A stretch of 64,000 bases of DNA, from assembly GCF_002234675.1 (NCBI RefSeq), contig NC_019859.2, forward strand, positions 15,425,002 through 15,489,001. Reading direction: 5' to 3'. This DNA is from Oryzias latipes. Lineage: Eukaryota > Chordata > Actinopteri > Beloniformes > Adrianichthyidae. The notes under the pieces were generated by a model that worked only from the letters and a program-made list of their open reading frames with translations, was not told where the DNA came from and searched no databases. A program made the translations under genes and the position numbers. Shown here in pieces: positions 26,001 to 37,383 of the stretch (position 1 is the first letter of the stretch; each line of letters opens with the position of its first letter).

Positions 26001-28271
26001 TGCAACAAGTGGCGATCAATGCAGAGCGCCGCTCCTGTCCACATTAAACGCTCGTTTTCCACACAAAATACTGGTTTAAGTGGATGCCACAGCTTTTTTT
26101 AGTGGCAAAACTAACATTTTCTGTGCGTTTAAAATGAAGCAGGAACAAATGTTTGGGGAAAAACGAGATATTGTGGAAAAAAAGGACACCTAACAAGTAT
26201 TTGTTTTTAGCTTCTTTTAACCTTATTTGAAAAGCAAATACAATTAAATAAAACATTTAGCAGATGTTTTTTTTTTAAAAGATTGGAGAATGTAAGGTTT
26301 AAACGTCAAATACATGAAAAATCAAATTTTGATGCAAATATGTTTTATAAATATCTGCAAGGCTGGATACAGGCATGGGGAATGCCAATATCCAGCCCCC
26401 CACCACCACCACCTAAAAAAAAGATCTGATGGCCTCAAAAATCCATGATTAACTAAGAAATTAAAAATGACAAAAAAAAAAAACACAGAAAAAACAAAAA
26501 TAAATATAACGTAAGGATGGACAGTCAGACAGATAAACAAACATGCATAAAAGGAAAAATGTAGCTTTAGCAGTGTCCTGCCTGTGCCTGTCCCAAGCCC
26601 GGTAAATGTAGAGGGTATATGTCAGGAAAAGCATTCAACATAAAACGTATACGACTTAGATATATGGATAGATTAAGTGATTTGATGATGGTATGCATTT
26701 TAGGGGCTATGACAGCCCATACTCTCAGCACACCCAGACTAATGGTTCACATGCACCCCACAGTGCATGTAGCCATAGCTGACTTAATCTTGGTCTGAAT
26801 GTCTTACAGTTTAGCAGAAAAATGAAGCAAGACAACATGTGTAGTGTCTCCTTCGGAATACAATCTATAAATATCAACATTTTCTTTTTGTCAAAGATAC
26901 ATTTGAGAACCATCTGCATTGCATTTCTTTCAACTCCACTCATCCTGTCTTTTTCTGTTCTCCAGACTGCAAGGTCTGGATCTGTTTTGTTTCCTTTCTT
27001 TCCAGCACTCTTCCAGTCAGCTCACAGTTTAAATTTACTGTCTCAAATTCATTTACCCTCGAGGTTGCAGCTGGAGATGATGGTGGCTTTTACGCTCGAG
27101 GCGAGCAACTGCAAAGCCCAGTCTGAACGAACTCCTGGCCTTTAAAAGCATGGAAGGGAGTCGATAACACCCCTGAGGTGTTCAGTGGTTGAACCCAACT
27201 GTTCACATGACATTTCAACCCCCAAAGCATTTTTTCCCTCCTTTTCTATTTCGCATCTGTTGCTGGGTGCACACTGTGGTCACACTTCCTATTACAAAAA
27301 GTCGATACTCTTTCATAGGACGTTGCTGTCTGCAGCAGACCTCTGGCTCTGGCTGGAGGTTCAGGACCATGGACAGCGCCGGCGCCGCATTCAGCGTGTA
27401 AACACACATGAACCAGGAGGACGCACAAAAGCCTTTCCTTTTTGACTTCATCCTGAATGCTTCCTGTAGATCTGTTCTCTGCTGAACAGTCTTATTAAAT
27501 CCAACAACGAAACCACACATAGGTGTGCAGAAAATCCTCCTAAAATGAACACAACGGAACACAAAAATCCTGTTTTTTTTAATCAATTTTTATTTATAAT
27601 TACATACTATAGCAGACAATCTTTTGAAAGAATACAATTTATACAGCATTTGATCAACTCTTAAATTTTTAACTTCAATGTAAATAGAAAAGTTCTTCCA
27701 TAAGTGAAACTACCTCTTCTGTGACCAACCATTAGTTTCAAGACAGCTTTTTGACTAATTTCAGCCTTTGCTTTCCTTCACCAGGTCTGACAGAAATTCA
27801 GCAGACATTTTAATGACTGATGTATGGCACAGATGACCCGGTTCCATCCATAAATGCTGCTGTACGTATATAATCATGATATAATGGTCTGACACTGATG
27901 TGGTTGTTTTTTTCTGTTTATTTTTCTATGTTAACCTTTCTCTCTTGATCTGACATGAAAATGAAAATATGCGCTTTTAAGTTTGTGCACGCTTATGTTT
28001 CAGGCTCTGACATGTGCTGGTTGGCGGGTATTCTTTCAAAACATCAAATTCATGGAAATATTTGTCACAAATAATCCTCACTCTATAAGTAATATGAAAG
28101 TAAACGCTTACTAATAGGGGAGGATTAGCTTTATACTGGGGAGGAGACAACACACAATAAACAGTTTATCAGGGTGGCTGTTTATATTTATTCTCTGAAA
28201 CGTTTTAAAAAATAAAAGACTTCTTTGGATTGGAAAATGTATAGAAACCATTCGTTTGATGCATTACAAAA
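26001..28271. other. egr4 upstream intergenic region
   Basis: No gene is supported. It contains A-rich and T-rich patches and some complex sequence around 26900-27450 with incidental open frames. Confidence 0.4.
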
Positions 28272-28522
28272 CAAACACACTAAAAATCTAATGGTTATAA
28301 ATAACCCAATTGGGTTGTTTTTAACCCCACTACAAGGTTAAAAAGGGACTAAATTATTTATGGGTTATTTTAACTATGGAAGACAAAAAAACTCAGGAAA
28401 AAAACATAAATTTGGTTAAAATGAAGCCACTATAACTCAAAAAATTAGTATTGCTCCAAAAAGTAACCCAAAGACATATCCCAACATGAATAACCCAGAA
28501 GGAGTAAATGTTTTAAGAGTGC
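28272..28522. repeat. Probable MITE with AACCCA/TGGGTT motifs
   Basis: A perfect 14-base palindrome, AACCCAATTGGGTT, lies at 28303-28316. Further GGGTTA and TAACCCA motifs occur up to about 28500. The edges CACACTAAAAA and TTTTAAGAGTG look like diverged inverse ends. The pattern resembles a common fish MITE, recalled from memory. Confidence 0.4.
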
Positions 28523-30267
28523 AAGCCCACACTCAAAAAAAAAAAAAAACCAGAGATTACATCCATGTTTTAGAAAGGTTTAACTCTTAATTAGAAGCTT
28601 GTAAAATTCCAAATACTCTCTACAGTTTTGTCTTTCTGATAATAAAAATGGTTAAAATTAGATATGCCTTTTATGACAACACTAAAGCTGCCCAGGATTC
28701 TTACAATAGGGGTGAATATAGTCCAATACAACTCGGCAAAGCTGAATTTTATAAACCAGAATTTTTATTGTGTTCACATAAAACCTTTATAAAAACTACA
28801 TACAAAGATTTTTGGTGTAGAATCATTGACTGGTTCTAACAGATTAAAACAACTTTTGACTCTAAGTGGAGAAGAAAAGGCTGTGTCTAGTCCCGCACTA
28901 TTGCAGATAAACATTATAAACAGCTTGCTCATACCAGTCTACACAAATACTATGTTATTTCCATCAATAATGAGCCTCAGAAAATGTATCAAAGGATCTC
29001 TAAGTTGCTACGCTGTCATCTTTTTAAGGCAAGGTATGATAATAGCATATGAGGTCTTTTGCTGCAGCTGTGACATTCTCCGGAACAAATCGTTTTCACC
29101 TCTGCCGTGCACTCTAATTCCAGCCCCAAAGATGTTTAGCTTTGAGGAACTGCCTTCAAGTAATCCAGAATCTATTAACACCAATCTGATCACACAGAGT
29201 TCAGATCATGGGATGCTGTTATGATAACTGCAGTGTGGCTAACCTCCCCTCCATAAAATGTCATTGACTAAGTAATGGATTTACGTAATGTTAGCACTTA
29301 CTGACATTTCAGTGCCAGGCCGGTGTTGTACAAGTTTTTTTTTTCTTTTAACAGAAAAACGGCTTTTGTTTAATTTCTGAATATTTAAGGAGACAAAATG
29401 ATGGTATTTCTGAGGGAATTCTGAGATAATGCCAAGAAAGCCAAGTCTACATTAAATAAGAAAATTGACTTTGGCAGAAGTTTACAGTGTAAGGCATTAA
29501 ATATTGTTTTAATTATTCCAAAGGAACCCAAGGTGACATCATTGTAACAAAAAAACATATGTGTTCCACTTGTTTTGTGGTATTAATTCACATAATTTTA
29601 TTTTGAAGGAAAAATTGGTCTCCGTTCTTATTGGTTAAAGCATACCTTAGTGAGATGAAGCGGTAAACATACTTAATGTCTATTAAAATTAGCACAAAAA
29701 GCAGGTTCTACCAATCTGTAAAATATTTTTGTGACTTGTCAAACCTCATTTTTATTAGGAAAGAAAAACATATTTGAAGGTTAAACTGTTGTAAAAATGC
29801 ATTTTTATAGTGGAGAAGTCCTTGTGCCACAAAGAAAAGTAGCCTGTGTCTGTGTCACTGTAGCCCACTGACCTTGGTATTTTCAGGTTCAGTTCTGGAC
29901 AGGGAGTGGGAGGTAGAGGGTTTTTTTGCAGGTGGAAGGGGAAGGAGCAGCAATGAGTGACAGTCTGTGAGGCTGTAAAGCATTGGAAAACATGAATGTC
30001 TTCTTACATTTTAGCTCTTAATACTTTTAATTAAAAATCTACATTTTTCTGCTTTACTGAGAGTCCAGCAAAAAAACTAAAAAAATAAACCAAAAATCAT
30101 TTAAGTAACGATAAATTTAAACTAAAAAAAACTAAACATTTAAAAACACTGTTGTTTTTTTGTTTTTTTTAAAGGAAATGAACTGAAGCATGCTTTAGAC
30201 TGATGTTACGTAACAAAACTATTTTTTTATCGTGTTATTAGGGGACCACATTATATTTGATCAGTGC
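28523..30267. other. Intergenic, nothing recognised
   Basis: AT-rich sequence with poly(A) and poly(T) runs. No gene is supported. Confidence 0.4.
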
Positions 30268-30275
30268 TTTAGGAT

Positions 30276-31448
30276 TAGGGGTGTAACGATTAAATGACTT
30301 AAACGATGAATCGATTTATATTCCTATGATCTTACCAGATCAATCACAGTAGCAAGTACCATCACAATACACAACATATGTTGGCAGCAAAAGATAATCA
30401 ATCTATCATTCCAGTCCAATGTGTGGAAATACTTGACATATGACCATGCAGTTTGGTAGAATGTTCTAATAATGTTCCCTTTGGATTATTTTTTTAGGTG
30501 GAAAAACCCCAGTAAAAAAAAAAAAAAAAAAAAAGGAAAAACCCCAGTGGGCTCAACTTTAAGAAACTAAAATGTGAATGGATTTGCCACTAATTCTTGT
30601 TTACTTGTTTGTTTGAACATATATTTAATTTACAATTGATTATCTTGCAAGATATACAAGGAATGGGGGAAAATGTACCTACTGTTTAGTACCCAGGTAT
30701 TTATCTCTAAATCACTTGTTACACCCCTGTCTATTTGCTTGTAAAAGGATGTAACATAAAGGTTAAAAGGAACAAATGAAATACCTAAACGACTCAAAAA
30801 CTCTCACATACAAACCCAGGCTGAAAAATAAACTGGGAATGTGTTCACAGAAAAACTCAAAACTACACAGAACAACAAAACGGGGGTCCAACAGATGATG
30901 TGGCAGTATTTAAACCCTGAGCTGGACGTCCTCAGCCACTCAGGCGTTCCGAACAATTTGGGCTCCAATCTGCACACAATCTAGAAGGGGAAGACAAAGA
31001 AAGATAGAACCTCCCACTGCAGCAGAAAACAAAAGAAAACCGGGAAGGGGGTCTAAGGGCAGGGATGCCAGTTTAGTTTAGTCTGTTTAGTTAAAGTTTT
31101 AGTATTATTCTATTGAATTCTATGCATTTATGATCCTTTTTGATTGTATGTTTACCTTACAATTACCAGTACGAAGCCCACTGAGACGACTGTTGTTGTG
31201 AATTTGAGCTATATAAATAAAATTGAATAGAATTGAACTGAATGGAAGAAAACAGAGACGGAAAAACATTCCAAAAAGTTCACCAAAAAAACAATATGAC
31301 AGCCACAGCCGTAACAGTCACACTGGTGGAGTTTTTGGCTAAAGATGTCCTGGATCGATTTCAGGTCAGTGAATCGGATCGAATCTTATTGTTCAAAATG
31401 AACCACGTCATCAACAAATTGTTGTTAAAATGAATCATAACACGCCCA
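30276..31448. mobile_element. hAT-like element, second copy, with extra internal DNA
   Basis: It starts TAGGGGTGTAACGATT and ends at the diverged inverse GAATCATAACACGCCCA. It is bounded by TTTAGGAT (30268-30275) and TTTAAGAT (31449-31456), an 8-base duplication with one mismatch. The two outer parts align with the element at 3752-4299, sharing GTAGAATGTTCTAATAATGT and TTTTTGGCTAAAGATGTCCT. About 590 bp between them (roughly 30720-31310) are absent from the first copy. These include a SINE-like tail ending CTATATAAATAAAATTGAAT near 31225. That piece may be a nested insertion or sequence lost from the first copy. Confidence 0.6.
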
Positions 31449-31456
31449 TTTAAGAT

Positions 31457-32389
31457 GGATAAATTTGACTTTAGGACTTCTGAAATGTTTCTTGTTGCCA
31501 ACCAATGAGAAGCTTCATCTCATGCATGGATTTAAAAGGAAAATTCAATTCAGCGAGCAGAGAACTTCCTCTCCTTCTTTGTATAGAACCAGTGTGAAGT
31601 CTGGACTGCAAGACTGAGCTAAAGAATTTCACCCATTATTACTCAAAAATGTGTTTGATATCTAAAGTATTGCTCCTGAATGTCTCAACGTTTGGCACTC
31701 TGTCAACCAACCATGCAGCCCACACTGTTTTAGGGTAAATAATAAAGAACCTGGAATTCCACTGAGATGCAGAGGCTGCTCACTAAAAAAAAAACAAAAA
31801 ACAGGCAAATTTGAGAAGTTATAAACCAAATGCACTACCAGACCTCCAAAGAAAATCATTTAAAGGAAAGCATGCTTTTGCCAGCATCCTGGAAGTAATT
31901 AAATGAATGTAAATCACAGGCCTACAGCAGACTCATTTACATTTAGCCTCTGGTGCTGTGCTGCACTTTTGATTAATGTCTCGCGAAGAACATTTTTTTG
32001 GATCAATACTAGTAAAGCCAGGCCTGAACAGAGCCTGAGAAATCTGTGTGCCTCCCCCAAATCACATTCTGACATGTCTCACAGCCAAATCTCCCCCTGA
32101 AGGCGTTAGATGAGGGAACATCTTCAATCTAAACCTGAACACAATGAGGCCCAGAAGAAACCGCAAAAATGGATTCGAAGAGCTAAAACCTCAGAAACCT
32201 CTGCCGGAAACACGACTTTCTATAAATATGAGATACTCGCCTCGGCTGCCAAGTTCGTTATTTTCTCTCTGCCTGACTCTCCCTTTCTGTCATGTTGGGC
32301 TCTGCATGGTTATATATACTGCATCACCATTCAAACGCTGGGCAATAGAAAGGGAGGGGAAAAAATAAGAAAAATAAAAGAGGCGGAAG
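31457..32389. other. Intergenic, nothing recognised
   Basis: Short open frames only and no repeat that I can name. Confidence 0.4.
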
Positions 32390-32830
32390 CGTGGTGCTTC
32401 CATTGGAGGAGCATCTCTCACCGGCTCCTCTCTTCCTAACCCACTCCCTCTGAGAGTGGGAGTGGGTTAGGGAAGCCCAGTACCAGGCCCCGATGCTGCT
32501 ACCGCTGCTGCTGATGCTGCTGCTGGTGTGGCAGGTTTCCCGTGCGATCCAAAAATACTTTCACGCTCGCCCACTTTGGTCCCCAGCCGCCTGTACTCTT
32601 TGCTTCTACAACAGGGATGGGTGAGAATCATACTCAGCTCTCTGATCGTGATTGCGGAATGCCCCGGTGTTTTTGTAACCATGCCCCCAGACTCCTCCAC
32701 ACACAGTGCACTCCGCACGGCTCCTACCTTGCCCTCTTCTCTTCTCTGCTCGATCCATGCTCGCAGCGCTCTCCCGGTCCATTTTTTTTGGATCTGCTCC
32801 AACTGCTGCACCTGGTGTTACCTAACTGCT
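32390..32830. other. GC-rich block with possible short exons on both strands
   Basis: The composition rises clearly above the AT-rich flanks. On the plus strand an ATG at 32493 opens a 43-codon frame. It starts with a leucine-rich stretch (MLLPLLLMLLLVW) like a signal peptide and runs onto a donor-like ATGG|GTGAGA at 32621. On the minus strand an open frame from about 32820 contains QLEQIQKKWTGRALRAWIEQ and meets a donor-like CAAG|GTAGGA near 32737. No continuation exons are found for either, and CTG repeats may explain the leucines. I do not recognise a gene. Confidence 0.3.
32435..32471. repeat. Perfect 14-bp inverted repeat (hairpin)
   Basis: CCTAACCCACTCCC at 32435-32448 is matched exactly in reverse by GGGAGTGGGTTAGG at 32458-32471, with a 9-base loop. 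It is not part of a repeat that I recognise. Confidence 0.85.
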
Positions 32831-35800
32831 TGGCCATTTTTCGAAGATGCATAATATTTCTTCTTTTTTTTAATGATCTGATGACTGTTTTGAGACATTC
32901 AAATGGAAAAAAAGAAGAAGGAAAAAACACCCCAGTTATTAACGCTGGATTGCAGCAGAGTCAAACATACATCAACATTTACTCTAAAGCTCAATAAACA
33001 TCCACTATCACAAACAGCATGGGACTAATTGCACACACTTTTGACCAGCAGAAGTTAACAGGTCTGCATATTCTGGTCTCTGACTCATCTGCACCCACAC
33101 TAATTTCTATTTGCTGCTCTTTCTCATAACCGAATGACAATGTTTATGAAAAGATGTGTTATTAATTAGTGAGCATTGTTTTCATCACCGCTGCAGCTGA
33201 TGCCGCTGTTACACTAAAAAGCCATGCAAACAGATCCAAACAAATAGCCATAAGAGTAGACATGTGAGGAAACAGATGAAGAATGTTAAGAGCTTGCAGC
33301 TAACAAAAGTAACTATGGAAACGGCCAGCTCTACATTGCACTAGCTTCCACAGCTCTCTCCAGAAACAAAAACTGTTGGGCTAAGAGCGAATCAGGTAAA
33401 GACAAAAGATCCCGGGTGAACCTATTTATAGTGGGCCTTACATAACATACATAGACCTATGTTGGCTGAGGCAAGTTTGGCACTAAACGCTTTGCTTCGA
33501 GGAGGGTAACAGCAGGCTGTGTGGAGAGTGTTTACATCCTGGAGCAAAATTTCACAGCAACACATTAGGTAGAAACAACCATCAGTGTGGATCATGATGC
33601 TCACCGCTTCCAAACAGGGAGTCAGTCTTGGTGTCCTGATGCCACTATAGTGTCAAAGACAGAGTTCCTTAAAGAGGATTAAATAACTCAGCTTGAGGAA
33701 AACGCACACACAAAACAAGTGACAAAATGAACATTACGGCTGGTCAGTCTGGCTGTGCTGATTCTTCACATGGACACACATTGACCTGATGTGGCCCCTG
33801 ACATCTGTGCTGAGACAATATAAAATATAGAGACCGTGTGAGAGCCGCAGGAACGGTGTAATGCACGAACAGCCATCACAGAGAAATACAGCCTGCCAAC
33901 ATATCTTAAATCCAAATTGAGCCATTAGCATAATTATCCTCTTATACTACTTTAATTCCAAGTAGCTCTCCATTGAAAGTAAAATGATAGCTAAGTTGTA
34001 TTGAAAAAGCCACTTTTCCACTCACAAATGCCTTATTAATTAGCTCCCTCTAGCATACCTGCCCGGTAATTACATTCAATACAGCAGTCAGCACTGGGAG
34101 CTGGGGGCCACACCGAGACAACTTTATAATTACTCCGCACATTTATCATCATTTCAAAGTGTAAAGAGGAAAAACGTGGACATTGTTTGAGATTCCTGTC
34201 CAGAGCGCTCACCTGTCACCCAGCAGACTTATAGGAGATCATGTTTAGGATGGGATAACATGATATGCAAATGACCACTGACTCATCTGTTTATTATTCA
34301 GTCGCATTAGTTAGCTCTGGTGTTTAGCTATTATCCCATCTCCCTGTGAAAAAAGGGTCTTGGGTGAGGGGGATGGATTGCGCAGTGAGTGCTTTAGTCA
34401 CACAGATCGTCCTCACTCTTCAAAGAAATAAATGCATTTTTTCTTTTTCTTTTTTGACTGCGGTTGTATTGAGGGGATGTGGAATCTATTTCCTCTGAGA
34501 GGAGCAACACAAGGCAGAGGATATGGCTCATCTGTGCCCCAAATCCCTGGATCCTTTGCTCTGCGTTAGCAGGTCACAGAGGTCAAACAATGATTTTGAG
34601 TCTCCTACAGGTGTGCCAAAAGCACAGATTTCATTTTGTTATGGCAAAAACTTGCTTTGGGAGGGGGGGTCAATACTGATTGCATATATTATTTCCGCAA
34701 AACAAATGTTTTTGCAGCTTTTTGCAGACACATTTCGTTTTTTTTTAACAATCTTTACAGAGGCCTTGTTGATCATAATGTCCACATTTGTTGGACATGG
34801 AAAAATCTCCAACTGTAGATTGCAAGGCATCTGGTAAAACCACCAGCTTCACAGCCTATCTGCTGTTCTGCTAACAGAGTCCCTATTTTTAGCCACACAA
34901 CCTTACAGCACCATGCCTTTCCCTTCAACTATACAACTGCGCATCTAACCCATTCAAAGGATTTCTGAAAAGTCTACAGGCTGGAATCCAGCGGTCATGT
35001 ACACATGCCGAGTGCCCGCATCAGTGATCTCAGTACCAGCTTTTTGTGTTCTCTGGAAAAATTATTAACAGGAACGCTGCTACTGTATGCCCCAGAGTGA
35101 GATTGTATGCCAGCATATGTCAAGGAGTGAAAAGAATTTGCCATCAATGTACTTCATGCCTTTTGATGTGGGGTAATTAAGCACCAGGCTCTCACACAAC
35201 AACTGCGCTCCATGGAAACCGTGAAGAAAAAAAAAAAAAAAGGAAAAAAAATTGACGTCAGCTAGAGGCCTTCAAATGTGCCATTTGAAAAAGGAAAAAT
35301 GATACGGCTGTTGTACTTAAGGTCACAGTGCTGCAGCTCCCGTCTGCTTTGAGTGACAGAAAAGGCGACGTCTCTATTGCACATGACAGGGCTGACTAAA
35401 AGCTACTTCAATACTTTTTTATCACCTGGAGAACAAGAGAGCTGCAAACAGAAAATAAGGCTCTTTAGGGTTGTTAATGTTCAGTGATGCTCCAGGTTCA
35501 TCGCTGCACTATGCTGGGCTGATAAAAGATATTTACCAGTGTACACTGAATTGTTAGAACATTTTAGAAGAGATCCTGGTTTGACTTTATTGAAATGGAA
35601 TAGGTGCTTCTTTAAAAATGTCATTCATTAAAACAATGAAAACAAATAAGGGCCGTGGAATTTTCTGTGTGGGTTCCTAATACTAACCAAAACACATGTA
35701 ACGGGTCGCGTATTTAAACCATAAAACCCAAGTATTTTCTTCTGGGGTTTTACAGTTAAGTTGTTTTTCCTGTTTTAGGTAGCTGCAATAAAAATAACAA

Positions 35801-35904
35801 AATAAAAAAATTGATTTTTTTTTTAAATTTGTTTTTATTAAAAGAGCAGCCAAATTGGACCCTGTGGGTTTGCCAGTTTAAAGATTCCACAGCTCATTTA
35901 TATT
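32831..35904. other. Intergenic between egr4 and mogs, possible enhancers
   Basis: The stretch lacks recognisable transposons. About 33940-34340 is complex sequence with several TAATTA/ATTAGC homeodomain-type motifs. It may hold regulatory elements for egr4 or another gene. No exon is supported. Confidence 0.35.
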
Positions 35905-36040
35905 CTCATCCATTTTTTCTCTTTCGGGGTGACGGGGCTGCCGGAGCCTATCCCAGCCACTTTCGGACAAGGCAAGAGATATCCTGGACAGGTCGCCAGT
36001 CTGACGCAGGGTCACGATCACACACCCATTCATACTACAT
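35905..36040 (+). repeat. Fragment of the dispersed teleost repeat seen at 3320
   Basis: It contains GGGCTGCCGGAGCCTATCCC and CCTGGACAGGTCGCCAGTCT, matching the left part of the repeat at 3320-3460 and stopping after the CACACCCATTCA motif. Confidence 0.65.
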
Positions 36041-36348
36041 ACTACTACATTCTGCTCACATTACTTTGAGCAGAATGTGAGGGACTTGAATCAGGGGAAG
36101 AACTATATCCGTTTTAAGGTTGATACAGTAAACAAATTCCCTTTAAGTAAAAGTTACGAAATGGAGTTTTTGAGATATTTCAGTAACATCTAATCAATAA
36201 AACAGCTTAATTGCTAAAGAAAAGTAATTGCCAGCCTGAAAGAGTCAACAGCCTAACTTAACTTCAAAGACAGTCACAAGGTAATTCACGCTGAATTTCT
36301 TCATTTATTCAAATCTTCTTCTTCAGATACATGTCACACAAAATTATA

Positions 36349-36885
36349 TTAAGACTCACTCCAAAGAAAATCATGTTTTTATCATGTTCTTGTGGTTTTT
36401 TCTTCACGACTGGGACATACATTAAAAAAATCAGCTTAAAATTGCATTTCTGAGTATTTCTTTATCCAAATAATTCTGAATCAGGAGCAGACAAAAAAAT
36501 GCAGTTGGAAAAAGCTTGCAAGTGTGATGTCGAAGCTGCTAGAGCAGGGCACAAGCTTTCTGCTCCGCTCCATTCTGATTGAATCCACTTGCAAACAAGT
36601 AGATCCATAAATCTCTTCGTTTTCCTCGTCTAAGTTGGCATCTGGCTCAAAACTTTACGGCTGCATAGCTCCAATACTGCTTGGTGTTGTAGGTTGGTGT
36701 TGTGAGGGCTGTAAGCTAGCGGGAGGTCGTGTAAACAGATGGATGTGGGGAAGGGAAGGAGCCCACAACTCAGAGGCAGATTTCTAATGAAACACTGCCG
36801 CTCTGCAAAAACTATGTCCTAGAAAACAACACGGTTTTTTAGACTAAAAAGACAATCAAATTAAAAGACCAGTGGGAAGGTTTTT
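36349..36885 (+). mobile_element. TTAA-flanked MITE, copy 4 (right end lost)
   Basis: It starts TTAAGACTCACTCC and follows the family through GAATCAGGAGCAGACAAAAA, GCTCCAATACTG and CTGCCGCTCTGCA. Similarity stops after AAAAGACCAGTGGGAAGG, short of the expected terminal inverted repeat. Same orientation as copies 1-3. It abuts the 3' end of mogs. Confidence 0.75.
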
Positions 36886-36905
36886 ACGATTTTTTTTAAA
36901 TTTTT

Positions 36906-36911
36906 TTTATT
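36906..36911 (-). terminator. mogs: Possible mogs poly(A) signal
   Basis: A minus-strand AATAAA lies about 475 nt downstream of the mogs stop. The region is T-rich on the plus strand, so a chance match cannot be excluded. Confidence 0.35.
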
Positions 36912-37383
36912 TTCTTTTGACAAAACAAACCCAATGTCACAGAAACAAGCATATCCCCCTCCCAGTCAAAGCACAGGTTGTGACATAAAATATGTTGCCA
37001 TTTAATTTGTCAATAAACAATACAATGGCCGATGTTCAAGACGGGAAGAGATATTACAGAATAGAGTGGAAAAATGGCACAACTACAGATAATGACCGTT
37101 ATTTGTCAAACAGAAGTAGGACTTGACTTACTTCCCAAAACAAACAAACCAAAACAAACTAAGAACCAGTTCTTGTAATACCGTTGACAGCTTTTGCATT
37201 TCACTCTTGTTAAATCTACCCTCCACAAACCCCCAATGGAATCTGTTGTATAAAAGAGAAGAGGGGACTAACGAAAAGATGGTGAACATTTTTTAGCATA
37301 GTCTGTTGGACCATATTGTAGCCATTAACTTTGTCCATATAAATAAAGGCCATTATCTGAGATGACAAGGATTTCTGTAGAAG

